Shown one piece after another: positions 23,393-32,452 of a stretch of 38,393 nt of DNA. The translations under genes were made by a program, and so were the position numbers. The DNA is taken from NCBI GenBank assembly GCA_017962105.1, contig JAGCVY010000026.1, positions 1-38,393 on the forward strand, in the 5' to 3' direction. Source of the DNA: Lachnospiraceae bacterium (GTDB taxonomy: Bacteria; Bacillota; Clostridia; Lachnospirales; Lachnospiraceae). Below the pieces are notes generated by a model, which was given only the letters and a program-made list of their open reading frames with translations, made no database searches and was not told the origin of the DNA. Numbering within the stretch: position 1 is the stretch's first letter; every line of letters starts with the position of its first letter.

Positions 23393-25195
23393 ATGGCAGA
23401 ACAAGTAAAAGATAGAAAAGACATAGAGCGGGAATACCTGTGGGACCTGACGTCCTTATTTGTCGATGACGATGCGTGGGAAGCAGAGTTCGGCCGCTTA
23501 AGCGCCGATCTGGAGAAGATCGCATCCTTCCGCGGCAAGCTGGGCGACGGCGCTGCTGTTGTGGCGGAGGCTTACCGCACGGTATACGAGCTCGGCGCGC
23601 GGCTTGAGGCATTTCACGGCTACGCATTCCAGCGCCGCACGGAGGACGCCCGTGACACCAAATCCCAGAGCATGATGAACAAGGCGGATTCCCTGTACGT
23701 TCAGTTTATGGGCGCCGTCTCCTATATGGATCCCGAGATCCTGTCCCTTTCGGACGAGGTTCTGGAAAGCTACCGGAAGGCTCCGGAGGTTGCTCCGTAC
23801 CTTCATTTGTTTGAGGATTTGCTGCGCCAGAAGCCGCACACCCTGACCGCTGCCGAGGAAGCGATCGTGGCTGCCTTCGGCGAGATCAGCGGCGCCGGCG
23901 GCGATGTTGCGGACATGCTGATGGATGCGGACATGAAGTTTGACGATGTTCCCAATCCGGACGACCCGGAGCACCCGTTCCCGCTTACACAGGCGAACTA
24001 CATCTCGCTTCAGGAGAATCCGAACCGTGAGATCCGGAAGAAATCCTTTGAGAACTTCTACAAGGGCTTCCGCGCCCTCAACAACACCTTCGGCGCTACC
24101 TACCTAAACCGCCTGAAGGAAAGCTCCCTCAACACGAGACTCCGCCACTACAATTCAAACCGCGAGGCATCTCTTGCGAACAACAACATTCCCGAGTCCG
24201 TGTACGACAATCTGGTTTCCACCGTGCACGCATTCCTTCCGGAAATGTACCGCTATCTGCGCCTTCGCAAGCGCCTTCTGGAACTCGATGAGCTCCACTA
24301 CTACGACCTTTACACCCCGATCACGAAGGATGTGACCGTCTCCTACACCTACGATGAAGCCAAAGAGCTTCTGCTGGCTGCCGTGGCGCCTCTCGGGGAG
24401 CACTACGTGGAGACCGTCAAGAAGGGTCTTGCCTCCCGCTGGGTGGATGTCTTCCCCAACGCCGGCAAGAGAAGCGGCGCTTACTCCATCGGCTCCTGCA
24501 AGACAACCCCGCACATCTCCATGAATTTTACGGGGACGCTGGATTCGGTGTCCACACTCTGCCATGAGATGGGTCACTCGATGCACACCTATCTGACCCA
24601 TGAGAACCAGCCGCTGCAGTACGACGACTACGCTCTCTTCATCGCAGAGGTTGCGTCTACGGTCAACGAGAACCTCCTTGTGGAGCACCTGCTCTCCATC
24701 ACCGAGGACAAGACGATGAAGCTCTTCCTGATCAACCAGTATCTGGAAAACTTCCGCGGAACTGTCTTCCGCCAGACCATGTTTGCCGAGTTTGAGCAGC
24801 TTGCCCACACCCGCGTGCAGAACGGCGAGAGTGCAACTCCCGAGGATCTCAACAAGATTTATCTCGACCTGATCAAGCTCTATTTCGGAGACGATCTTGT
24901 CATCGACGATGAAGTGCAGTACGAATGGTCCCGCATCCCGCATTTCTACCGTCCGTTCTATGTATACCAGTACGCGACCGGCTACTCGTCCGCTGTCGCT
25001 CTCTCCGAAGGTATCCTTCGCGACGGCGAGCCTGCGGTAAAGAAGTACCTCGAATTCCTGTCCCTCGGCTGCTCCGTTTATCCGATGGATGCCCTCGCCC
25101 ACGGCGGCGTTGACCTCTCCACTCCGGAGCCTGTGGAGAAAGCACTGCAGAAGTTCAGCAAGCTTCTCGATGAGGCGGAAGCATTGGTCGGATGA
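23393..25195 (+). CDS. pepF: Oligoendopeptidase F (M3B zinc peptidase)
   Basis: PepF cleaves oligopeptides of about 7-17 residues in the cytoplasm. The 600 residues match the family length. The zinc motif CHEMGHSMH gives H391, E392 and H395, with the third ligand in FIAEVASTVNEN. The C-terminal IPHFYRPFYVYQYATG stretch is also typical of M3B. The frame opens 26 codons upstream; ATG 23393 is chosen because GGAGGAAG lies about 8 bases before it. It is divergent from the YD-repeat lipoproteins. With the peptide transporter (26167-31348) and the M16C peptidase it suggests active peptide use. A small PH-domain gene follows 79 bases later. Confidence 0.95.
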   Translation: MAEQVKDRKDIEREYLWDLTSLFVDDDAWEAEFGRLSADLEKIASFRGKLGDGAAVVAEAYRTVYELGARLEAFHGYAFQRRTEDARDTKSQSMMNKADSLYVQFMGAVSYMDPEILSLSDEVLESYRKAPEVAPYLHLFEDLLRQKPHTLTAAEEAIVAAFGEISGAGGDVADMLMDADMKFDDVPNPDDPEHPFPLTQANYISLQENPNREIRKKSFENFYKGFRALNNTFGATYLNRLKESSLNTRLRHYNSNREASLANNNIPESVYDNLVSTVHAFLPEMYRYLRLRKRLLELDELHYYDLYTPITKDVTVSYTYDEAKELLLAAVAPLGEHYVETVKKGLASRWVDVFPNAGKRSGAYSIGSCKTTPHISMNFTGTLDSVSTLCHEMGHSMHTYLTHENQPLQYDDYALFIAEVASTVNENLLVEHLLSITEDKTMKLFLINQYLENFRGTVFRQTMFAEFEQLAHTRVQNGESATPEDLNKIYLDLIKLYFGDDLVIDDEVQYEWSRIPHFYRPFYVYQYATGYSSAVALSEGILRDGEPAVKKYLEFLSLGCSVYPMDALAHGGVDLSTPEPVEKALQKFSKLLDEAEALVG

Positions 25196-25216
25196 CCGGT
25201 GTGAACAAATAAATAT

Positions 25217-25248
25217 TCTGCCCGCAAAGCATTGGCAATGCGGGCAGA
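25217..25248 (+). terminator. Hairpin after pepF, possibly a weak terminator
   Basis: The 10-bp stem TCTGCCCGCA/TGCGGGCAGA has a 12-base loop. It is followed by TTGCGTG, not a T run, so some read-through into the PH-domain gene is likely. Confidence 0.4.
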
Positions 25249-25274
25249 TTGCGTGAAAGTACGGAGGAAAAGCC

Positions 25275-25919
25275 ATGACTGATTTAGATGCGTATCTTGA
25301 CGGGGAACGCCCGCTGTGGCGGGGGCGTCCAACCGCCAAATGCTTTATTCTGGAATGCATCTTCAACCCGCTCCTCTTCTTCGCACTGATCTGGGGAGCA
25401 TTTGATCTGATGTTTATCCTGTTGCTCAAAAACACACCCGTCAACGGTATGACAAGTTCGGTGAAAGGCTTCATGGGTATCTTCTTTCTCATCCATCTGA
25501 TGCCGGTCTGGCTCTACCTCGGCGGCGTGATCCTCTCCGTCTTCCGGCAGAGAAATATTGAGTATGCCGTCACCGAGCGCGGCGTTTACGTCAGCCGCGG
25601 CGTATTCACGAAGGAGATTGTCTTCAAGCCCTTCACTGAGATTTCCAACGTCAACATGCACCGCGGCGTGATTGACCGCATGACAGACTGTGGAGACATT
25701 ACCATGACCTGCGGCGCTGTCGTGGGCGACGCCCGGCTGTCCACCGTCGGCCGCACCGAAGCCATCGCCATCCAGGACATCCCGGATTATCAGGAGGTAT
25801 TCAAGCTGATCCGGCGCCTCCAAACCGATATCTATTCGGACACCATGTACCCGAACGCACTGCGTCCCGAGAACAATCCCGGCTACCGGACAAAATACAA
25901 TCCGGAAGACCGGTACTGA
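25275..25919 (+). CDS. Membrane protein with bacterial PH domain
   Basis: The 214 residues contain two hydrophobic segments (ILECIFNPLLFFALIWGAFDLMFILLL, split here, and MGIFFLIHLMPVWLYLGGVILSV) followed by a bPH_2-type domain: RQRNIEYAVTERGVYVSRG, then TEISNVNMHRGVIDRMTDCGDI and IQDIPDYQEVFKLIRRL. This is the YdbS-like layout of a two-helix anchor with a cytoplasmic PH-like domain. ATG 25275 has GGAGG 7 bases upstream. It probably reads through from pepF, as no separate promoter is clear. The strong terminator at 25994 ends it. Function is unknown; the family is linked to membrane stress or to bacteriocin resistance in a few species. Confidence 0.8.
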   Translation: MTDLDAYLDGERPLWRGRPTAKCFILECIFNPLLFFALIWGAFDLMFILLLKNTPVNGMTSSVKGFMGIFFLIHLMPVWLYLGGVILSVFRQRNIEYAVTERGVYVSRGVFTKEIVFKPFTEISNVNMHRGVIDRMTDCGDITMTCGAVVGDARLSTVGRTEAIAIQDIPDYQEVFKLIRRLQTDIYSDTMYPNALRPENNPGYRTKYNPEDRY

Positions 25920-25993
25920 CTGTCCGCGCGGTGAATGGTCGCCAGTCGGATGTACATGGATCTTAAGCCGAACAGTTATTTCTCAAGAAATAG

Positions 25994-26033
25994 AAAAGCG
26001 ATTGTTTCAACAAGCTGAAACAATCGCTTTTTT
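25994..26033. terminator. Strong bidirectional terminator between the PH-domain gene and the peptide transporter
   Basis: A perfect 16-bp stem AAAAGCGATTGTTTCA/TGAAACAATCGCTTTT with a 6-base loop, then TT and a nearby TTTTTT. The A run on the left gives a T run on the opposite strand. It serves both convergent genes. Confidence 0.9.
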
Positions 26034-26047
26034 GTCTTTTTTGAGAT

Positions 26048-26089
26048 TGTACCATGCAATTTCCTGTTTCAACGTTTTTCCATGGTACA
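26048..26089. repeat. 9-bp inverted repeat in the convergent intergenic gap
   Basis: TGTACCATG (26048-26056) and CATGGTACA (26081-26089) are separated by 24 bases. It is distinct from the terminator next to it. No open frame or insertion-sequence hallmark accompanies it. Confidence 0.5.
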
Positions 26090-26166
26090 GGTTGGGAATT
26101 TCCTCAAAATTTCCCGGCTGAACTCATCATTGTAATGTTCTCAACCGGATCAGTCTTCCGAGTTTC

Positions 26167-28755
26167 TCATTCGAACTTCTCCGCCGGTTTCCCCTTCAGG
26201 TAGATTACCCGGTGGGCCATACGGTTCATTACCGCCTCGTCGTGGGTGATGAAGAGATAGGTCAGATTAAAGCGGTCGTGGAAATCCGCAAGAAGGGCGA
26301 GTACCTGCTCCTGCACGGTTGCGTCCAATGCCGACACCGGCTCATCCAAAATCAGGATGTCCGGCTTGCCGAGGATTGCCATACCGATGGCCACGCGCTG
26401 GCGCTGTCCACCGGAGAGTTCCGTGATCTTGCGTCCCGCAAACTCCTCCGAAAGCCCGACTGCCGTGAGCATCTCCCGTACCTGCTTCTCGCGCTCTCCG
26501 GCTTGCTCGCGGTACATACTCACGATATTCTTCTTTCTGTCCCTCTTATTTCCGCCGGCTTCCTTCGCCGATTCGGGATTGCCATGGATAATTCCCTTGC
26601 GAAGCGCCCTCAGCGCTTCCTTCAGTTCCTTCTTCTGCCGGTTTCGGATCGGCTCCTCCAGAAGCCACTGCACTGTCTTTACGCGGTTTAAGCTTCCGTA
26701 GGGATCCTGAAACACCATGCCGATCCGCGCCTTGGTTGTGATCGTGCCGGCCTGTCTCGGGATCAGTCCCGCAATGCACCGGGCAAGGGTTGACTTACCG
26801 CTGCCGCTTCGGCCGATGATCCCCAGGCACTCGCCCTCGCGAAGCTCCATGGCAAAATTCTCAAGAACCTTATTCTCATAATTCAACGGATTGCGGCCTC
26901 TGCGCTTACCGTAATATACGTGGAGATGCGAAACATCCAGAATAACCGGCCCTTCCGGATCGTAATGCATTCGATCCCGGAAATCGGTCCCGGCCAGAGA
27001 CTGCAATAACTGCTTGGTCTCCGCGGTCTTCGGGGCCTCAAAGATCTCCTCGACGGTTCCCTTCTCGACAATCTCGCCGGCGTTCATCACCATCACGCGG
27101 CTGCAGATGCGGCGCACCACCGCAAGTTCATGGGAGATAAACAGCACAGCCATTCCGTGCCGCTTCTGCAGTTCCATAAGAAGCGCAAGAATGCCTTCCC
27201 TTGTCTCGGCGTCAAGCGCCGTCGTCGGCTCGTCAAGGATTAACAATCTGGGCCGCAGAAGCATTGCAATGGCAATCATCACGCGCTGCCGCTGTCCGCC
27301 GGAGAGCTCCTTCGGACGGCTTCGCAGGATGCGCTCCGTCTCCGTCAGCTCAACCTCCAGCAGAGCGTCCGCGAGGCGTTTGTCCTGTTCTTCCTTCGTC
27401 AAATGAACACCGTTGTGCGTCAGCATTTCCCGCATCTGGCGACCGATCGGCATCGTGGGGTTCAGGGAAGTCATAGGCTCCTGGAAAACCATCGCCATCG
27501 AATCACCGCGGAGAACTGCAAGCTCCTTCTTCGTGCAAGCGGGCACATTGAACGGGCCGGCTTCCGTGTGAAGGATCACCTCGCCCACCACGCCTGCCGT
27601 GTCGGGCAGAAGCCCCATCACTGAGAGCGCCGTCATGCTCTTGCCGCTGCCGGACTCGCCGACAATACCGAGCCGCTCGCCCGCATGAAGCGTAAAATTC
27701 ACATCCTTCACCACCGGCTGCAGGGATCCGTCTGCGCTCTCAAAACCAACCGACAGGTTTCGCACCGTCAAAACGATGTTGCCATCAGACAACACTTCTC
27801 CGGTTCCGTTACTACCTTCGGAGCTGCGTTCTTCGACATTGTCCCCGTTGGTCTTATCTTCGTCGGTATTATTCCCATCAATCTTATTGACTCCGTACCC
27901 TGCCTCGGCAAGTTTTCTGCTGACCCGTGCGCGGATGCGGGCAGGGCTTCCGGTGTCGCCCTGATTGCCGGAGTAGGCGTCGCTAAGAAGCGCCACGCCG
28001 AGGACCGCAAGCACCAGAATAAGGCCCGGGAAGAGCACCATCCACGGCGCGCTCCCGAGGTACGACTGGCCCTCGGAGAGCATACGGCCTAAGCTTGCCT
28101 TGGGCGGCTGCACGCCGAGTCCCAAGTAGCTCATGCCGGCTTCCGCCAGGACCGCATTGTTAAAGCCGACCGCCATCGTCACCAGCAGGGTGGCGCGCAG
28201 ATTCGGCAGAATATGAACAAACAGGATCCGTGCGGGGGATGCTCCGAGCAGCTTCGCATTTACCACATAATCCGACTGCAGCTGCGTCCGCACATCGCTT
28301 CGCACCACACGGGCGATACTCGGCACAAAGAGTATGCCGAGGGCAATGACCACATTTTTCTCCGATGCACCGAACACGCCGACGAAAACAAGCGCAAGAA
28401 GAATGCTCGGGAACGCCAGAAGGCAGTCGTTGATGCGCATGATGATCGCGTCAAACAAGCCTCCGATATAGCCGGCAAGCGCTCCGATGAGGGTACCGAA
28501 GATTCCTCCGATGACCACAGTCATCGCGCCGATCAGCACCGAGGTGAGCGCTCCGTAAGCGACACGGGTATAGACATCGCGGCCGCGGTGGTCCGTGCCG
28601 AAGAGATGCTTAAGCGACGGGGCGAGGGTCTTCGAGGTGTAATCCATATCGTCCGGGCCGTAGGACGTCAGGAACAAGCCCCCTGCAATCAATATGATTG
28701 TCAGGAGGAGAAGCACGCATCCGCAGATGAAATTGAAGGAATGCTTCCGCTTCAC
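26167..28755 (-). CDS. Peptide ABC transporter: permease and two ATPases fused in one chain (DppC-DppD-DppF type)
   Basis: The 862 residues join three normally separate parts. Residues 1-262 are a DppC/OppC-type permease (GTDHRGRDVYTRVAYGAL, SDYVVNAKLLGASPARILF). Residues 263-325 are a hydrophilic linker rich in Asn, Asp and Glu. The first ATPase (326 to about 580) has Walker A GESGSGKS (366-373), signature LSGGQ (484-488) and Walker B LLILDE (504-509). The second (605-862) has GRSGSGKS (648-655), LSGGQ (780-784) and LILDE (801-805). Residues about 708-757, between Q-loop and signature of ATPase 2, are a highly charged stretch longer than usual. The start is GTG 28755 without a strong ribosome site. 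It is the last gene after the binding protein and first permease, and would supply one permease plus both ATPases per chain. Confidence 0.92.
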   Translation of the reverse strand: MKRKHSFNFICGCVLLLLTIILIAGGLFLTSYGPDDMDYTSKTLAPSLKHLFGTDHRGRDVYTRVAYGALTSVLIGAMTVVIGGIFGTLIGALAGYIGGLFDAIIMRINDCLLAFPSILLALVFVGVFGASEKNVVIALGILFVPSIARVVRSDVRTQLQSDYVVNAKLLGASPARILFVHILPNLRATLLVTMAVGFNNAVLAEAGMSYLGLGVQPPKASLGRMLSEGQSYLGSAPWMVLFPGLILVLAVLGVALLSDAYSGNQGDTGSPARIRARVSRKLAEAGYGVNKIDGNNTDEDKTNGDNVEERSSEGSNGTGEVLSDGNIVLTVRNLSVGFESADGSLQPVVKDVNFTLHAGERLGIVGESGSGKSMTALSVMGLLPDTAGVVGEVILHTEAGPFNVPACTKKELAVLRGDSMAMVFQEPMTSLNPTMPIGRQMREMLTHNGVHLTKEEQDKRLADALLEVELTETERILRSRPKELSGGQRQRVMIAIAMLLRPRLLILDEPTTALDAETREGILALLMELQKRHGMAVLFISHELAVVRRICSRVMVMNAGEIVEKGTVEEIFEAPKTAETKQLLQSLAGTDFRDRMHYDPEGPVILDVSHLHVYYGKRRGRNPLNYENKVLENFAMELREGECLGIIGRSGSGKSTLARCIAGLIPRQAGTITTKARIGMVFQDPYGSLNRVKTVQWLLEEPIRNRQKKELKEALRALRKGIIHGNPESAKEAGGNKRDRKKNIVSMYREQAGEREKQVREMLTAVGLSEEFAGRKITELSGGQRQRVAIGMAILGKPDILILDEPVSALDATVQEQVLALLADFHDRFNLTYLFITHDEAVMNRMAHRVIYLKGKPAEKFE

Positions 28756-28837
28756 CTTTCGTTTCCGTCCTTTCCTGTTCCGATCCCGCCGCTATCCGCC
28801 GGCAGTCTTTTCACCGTTACCCGCCGCAACCCGGCAG

Positions 28838-29743
28838 TTACTCCGATTCCATCCCGCTGTTGACCAGCAGGACAACAATTCCGATATACAAAACGATCGC
28901 CTGAACGACATTGTAATCCCGGTTCGAGATTGACCGCACCAGAAGCCGTCCGAGGCCGTTCACGCCGAACACCTGCTCCACCACGATACTGCCGGCGATG
29001 ATCTCCGATACGATGACGCCGATAAATGTCCGCACGCCGGGAAGGGCGTTTGGCAGCATGTGGAGGAGAAGCACCTTATTTTCCGAAAGGCCCTTGCTGC
29101 GGGCCGTCCGCACATAGTCCTTCGCACGCTCGGTAAGAAGGGCGCTGCGCAGGAAGCGAACCGTCATCGCCGCCTTGGGAAGCGCAATCGCAAGCGCCGG
29201 GAAGATCAGGTAAACGATGCACCCGGACAGGCTCTCGTCATAGGAGACAAACGCTCCCGGACTGAACATGCGAAGCCAAAGTCCCAGCACGACAGAGATC
29301 AGGAGACCCAGGAAAAATGCGGGAACCGCCATCATGGTCTGATTGAGCATCGCTCCCGTCCGATCCACCGCCGACCCGGGGAAGCGGGCGTACAGAAGCC
29401 CGAGCGGGAATGCGATCAGAAGGATCATTAAAATCGAGATTGCCGCCAGAAGCAGAGTGTTCGGAAGCACCTGCCACAGCAGCTCCGTGACGGGCATCTT
29501 GTAGTTCGAGGACTCGCCGAAATTACCGGTGAACACACCGCCGAGCCACCGCCCGTACCGAACGAGGAACGGGTCATTTAACCCCATCTCCTCGCGCAAA
29601 GCCTCCAGAGCCTCGGGCGTAGCGTTGGTCCCAAGCTTCAGCATTGCCTGGTCGCCCGGCAGGATCTGGAACGCCAAAAAGGTGACAAAGGAGAGCGCCA
29701 GTACTGCGATCAGCACGGCGACGCCTTTTCTGATCCACTTCAT
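28838..29743 (-). CDS. Peptide ABC transporter permease, DppB/OppB type
   Basis: The 301-residue inner permease begins with the family stretch VLALSFVTFLAFQILPGD and has an extracytoplasmic loop with LGLNDPFLVRYG-like sequence (MGLNDPFLVRYGRWLGG). The core domain shows the EAA-like loop DYVRTARSKGLSENKVLLLHMLPNAL, which contacts the ATPases, and VVEQVFGVNGLGRLLVRSI. About six membrane helices are visible. ATG 29743 has GGAGG 8 bases upstream. It lies between the binding protein gene (69 bases upstream) and the fused gene (82 bases downstream). Confidence 0.93.
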   Translation of the reverse strand: MKWIRKGVAVLIAVLALSFVTFLAFQILPGDQAMLKLGTNATPEALEALREEMGLNDPFLVRYGRWLGGVFTGNFGESSNYKMPVTELLWQVLPNTLLLAAISILMILLIAFPLGLLYARFPGSAVDRTGAMLNQTMMAVPAFFLGLLISVVLGLWLRMFSPGAFVSYDESLSGCIVYLIFPALAIALPKAAMTVRFLRSALLTERAKDYVRTARSKGLSENKVLLLHMLPNALPGVRTFIGVIVSEIIAGSIVVEQVFGVNGLGRLLVRSISNRDYNVVQAIVLYIGIVVLLVNSGMESE

Positions 29744-29812
29744 ACGGGTGCCCTCCTTTCATTTTTCATTTCAATTTTCGGGTCGGCCGTACCGCCCCGA
29801 GGGTCCGAACGA

Positions 29813-31348
29813 TTACTTCGTCGCCCATTCCACCGAAGCCATATCCTGCACGTACACCGGATAGAAGGTGTAGCCGGTCAGGCCCTTTGCGACCGCCACC
29901 ATCAGGGACGGGCTCTGCAGGAACACGGATGCTGCATCGTCGCTTAAGCACTTCTGCAGCTCGTGGTACAAAGCAACCTTCCGGTCGGTGTCAACCGTTG
30001 CCATAGCCTCGTTGTATTTGGCGTCGAAATCATCACTCTTATAGTTGATGAAGTTCTTCGTCGAACCGCCGATGTAATACTTCAGGATGTCGCTGGGTGC
30101 AAGCTGCGAATCCAGACCGATGATGGTCGCGTCGCAGTTGTGGCCCTTGTAGACGTCCGAAAGCCAGGTCGCCCACTCGATCAGCTCGATCTTCATGGTG
30201 ATGCCGACCTTCTTCAGCTGGTTTGCCAGAACCTCCGCCGTCTGCACGTGATATGTGTAGTTCGAAGGAACCTTCACGGTAAATGTGAATCCGTCCGCGT
30301 AACCGGCCTCCTGAAGCAGCTGCTTTGCCTTTGCCTCGTCGTGCGGGTACGCATTTTCCAGCGAGCTGTCATAATACAGGCCGAAGGTCGAGTACATGCC
30401 GCTGCCGATCGCGGTTCCGTAGCCGCCGTTGAGCATTTGCAGGATCTCGTTCTTGTCAACCGCGTAATTCACAGCCTGACGAACGCGGACATCGTCGAAG
30501 GGCTTCACCGCGTTGTTCAGGAACAGCCCCTGAACAAGGCTCATGCTGCCGACTTCGATGTTAAATTTGTCCTTGAGCTGCTCCGCCTGATCGACGGTCA
30601 GATACGGGAAAATGTCGATATTTCCCGCCTGCAGCTTCAGGAATGCGGCGTCGGTGCTCTCCGAGATGGAAAATGTCACCTTCTGGAGATGCGCCTTGGT
30701 TCCGTAGTAATCGTCGTACCGCTCCATCACCAGACTGTCCATGGGCTTGTAGGATACGAACTTGAACGGACCTGTACCAACCGGGCTCTTCGCCTGGTTG
30801 TCATAATTTTTCGGAATGATGTTGCAGGTAAAATACCCGATCAATTCCGTGTTGGGCGTCGAGAGCGTGACCGTGATCACGTCCTTGCCGTCGCTTCCTT
30901 TGGAAGCTGTAATGTCGGAAATAACAGAAAACGCAGCAACGACTTGTACTTCCGGATCCGGAGTCTCCAAGCGTCCTGCGCATCGATTCAACGAATATAC
31001 CACATCATCCGCCGTAACGGTCTCTCCGTTGTGGAACTTTACGCCGCTGCGCAACACAAATGTGTATTTCGTTCCATCCGCCGAGATCTCGTAGCTTTCC
31101 GCTACCGCGGGTACCAGTTTGCCGTCTTTGTCAGACTTTACCAAGCCTTCAAAGATGTTGTACAAGACTTCTCTGGTTCCTGCCGCTACCGCTTTGTGTG
31201 GGTCAAGACTGTCCAAATCCTGTGTTATTCCTACCACCACAGCTCCACCTTTCGTGTTGTCTTCCGGATCCTTTGTACCGCCTTCGCATGCGCAAAGTGC
31301 AGTCATTGCGGACACCAGAAGCAGAAAACAAGCAAAATACTTCTTCAT
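29813..31348 (-). CDS. Peptide ABC transporter substrate-binding lipoprotein (SBP family 5)
   Basis: The 511 residues begin with a lipoprotein signal peptide (YFACFLLLVSAMTALCAC, lipobox LCAC). The mature protein has the family 5 hallmarks: QDLDSLDPHKA, VLYNIFEGLVKSDKDG, GTKYTFVLRSGVKFHNGE, and VRQAVNYAVDKNEIL. Family members capture oligopeptides, nickel or sugars; the linked PepF and M16C genes favour peptides. ATG 31348 has AGGAG 5 bases upstream. It is the first gene of the transporter operon with a promoter at 31399-31427, divergent from the DUF2927-like lipoprotein. Confidence 0.93.
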   Translation of the reverse strand: MKKYFACFLLLVSAMTALCACEGGTKDPEDNTKGGAVVVGITQDLDSLDPHKAVAAGTREVLYNIFEGLVKSDKDGKLVPAVAESYEISADGTKYTFVLRSGVKFHNGETVTADDVVYSLNRCAGRLETPDPEVQVVAAFSVISDITASKGSDGKDVITVTLSTPNTELIGYFTCNIIPKNYDNQAKSPVGTGPFKFVSYKPMDSLVMERYDDYYGTKAHLQKVTFSISESTDAAFLKLQAGNIDIFPYLTVDQAEQLKDKFNIEVGSMSLVQGLFLNNAVKPFDDVRVRQAVNYAVDKNEILQMLNGGYGTAIGSGMYSTFGLYYDSSLENAYPHDEAKAKQLLQEAGYADGFTFTVKVPSNYTYHVQTAEVLANQLKKVGITMKIELIEWATWLSDVYKGHNCDATIIGLDSQLAPSDILKYYIGGSTKNFINYKSDDFDAKYNEAMATVDTDRKVALYHELQKCLSDDAASVFLQSPSLMVAVAKGLTGYTFYPVYVQDMASVEWATK

Positions 31349-31398
31349 CTTTGCTCCTTCCCCACTATCCAGTGGAACTTATGTAATTTTGCACCCCC

Positions 31399-31427
31399 AT
31401 ATTACACCGCGCCCTCGGAAAATGCAA
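31399..31427 (-). promoter_or_regulatory. Promoter of the peptide transporter operon
   Basis: On the minus strand, TTGCAT (31427-31422), a 17-base spacer and TAATAT (31404-31399). Confidence 0.7.
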
Positions 31428-31464
31428 GCACTTTCGCCGCGGGGGGCTGCCCCTTCCCCCTGCC

Positions 31465-31493
31465 TTGCATATCCTATAAGGTTATGGTATACT
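31465..31493 (+). promoter_or_regulatory. Promoter of the DUF2927-like lipoprotein gene
   Basis: TTGCAT (31465-31470), a 17-base spacer and TATACT (31488-31493). It is back to back with the transporter promoter, with the two -35 boxes about 38 bases apart. Confidence 0.75.
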
Positions 31494-31578
31494 TGCGGTG
31501 TTGTCGGCAAATCGGTGTGACAAGGCATGTTGTTACGCGGTTTTGCCGCTGTGAATGTCTGAAAGGGGGGACCGACAT

Positions 31579-32412
31579 TTGCGTTCCGTACGTACCATAA
31601 AAATCTTGCTTGTTCTACTGGTTTTCGCCGCGATTATGTTCACCGCTGCCTGCACCACCGGGGGAAACAACAGCCCTTCGCCGTCGCACGAGGCGACGCC
31701 CACGGAGTTTCCGATCCCGACGGATCTGGACCCGGAGATCCGGAAATATTTTCTGACTCCGTCGGTCACGCCGTCCGACACCGACGTGGTGGAGTTCCAG
31801 ATCAGCTGCAAGGGCTATTCCTTCGAGGATATCGCCAACTATTTTGACGAGGTTGTGCTCCGCACGGAGTACGGCGACAACGACAACCGCATACACAAGT
31901 GGACCTCGCCCATCATCATGTACGTGGACGGAAGCCCGACGAGCAAAGACCGCCAGGTGATCAACACGATCATGCAGCGGATGAACGCTGTCAGGGGATT
32001 TCCCGGAATTCAGGAGACCCTGATGGAATCCAATGCGAATCTTGTGATCCATTTTGCGGATGATTCCACATATGATAGGATCCTGCCGTCCAACATCGAC
32101 GACGAGACGGACGGATTTGCCTCCTGCAACTGGACTAACTCCGTCATCACCAACGCGGACATCGGGATCCGTACCAGCATCTCGCAAAATGAGCGAAACT
32201 CCGTCATCTGGGAGGAAATCGTACAGTGTACCGGTCTGCAGAATGACTCCTACCTCTATCCGGACAGCCTGTTCTATCAGGGCTACAACGAGGTTCAGGA
32301 GCCGACGGTTCTCGACTGGCTTCTCTTTGAGCTCCTGTATCATCCCGATATGAAGCCCAACCTGACACGCGAGGAGTGCGCGATCGTGCTCATCGCGGTA
32401 TTGAAGGAATAG
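31579..32412 (+). CDS. DUF2927-like lipoprotein
   Basis: The 277 residues begin with a signal peptide (IKILLVLLVFAAIMFTAAC, lipobox TAAC) and a short low-complexity linker. The body has the pattern of DUF2927, proteins possibly related to metalloproteases: VHKWTSP-like start (IHKWTSPIIMYVDG), NANLVIHFADDS, then WEEIVQCTGLQNDSYLYPDSLF and LLFELLYHPDMKPNLTREE. The frame opens at ATG 31555 without a ribosome site. TTG 31579 has AAAGGGGGG 8 bases upstream and starts at the signal peptide, so it is preferred. The next gene follows after 40 bases. The biological role is unknown. Confidence 0.75.
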   Translation: MRSVRTIKILLVLLVFAAIMFTAACTTGGNNSPSPSHEATPTEFPIPTDLDPEIRKYFLTPSVTPSDTDVVEFQISCKGYSFEDIANYFDEVVLRTEYGDNDNRIHKWTSPIIMYVDGSPTSKDRQVINTIMQRMNAVRGFPGIQETLMESNANLVIHFADDSTYDRILPSNIDDETDGFASCNWTNSVITNADIGIRTSISQNERNSVIWEEIVQCTGLQNDSYLYPDSLFYQGYNEVQEPTVLDWLLFELLYHPDMKPNLTREECAIVLIAVLKE

Positions 32413-32452
32413 TACAACACCGGAAGGATCAACATTTTCCGAAAGGACTGCC

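Noticed and set aside
24155-25492. 445-codon open frame on minus opposite pepF
   Set aside because: pepF is unmistakable by its zinc motif and length; the antisense frame has no ribosome site or domain.
29963-31600. 545-codon open frame on plus opposite the substrate-binding protein gene
   Set aside because: It is an antisense shadow of a gene with a signal peptide, family motifs, ribosome site and promoter; the opposite frame shows no domain or ribosome site.
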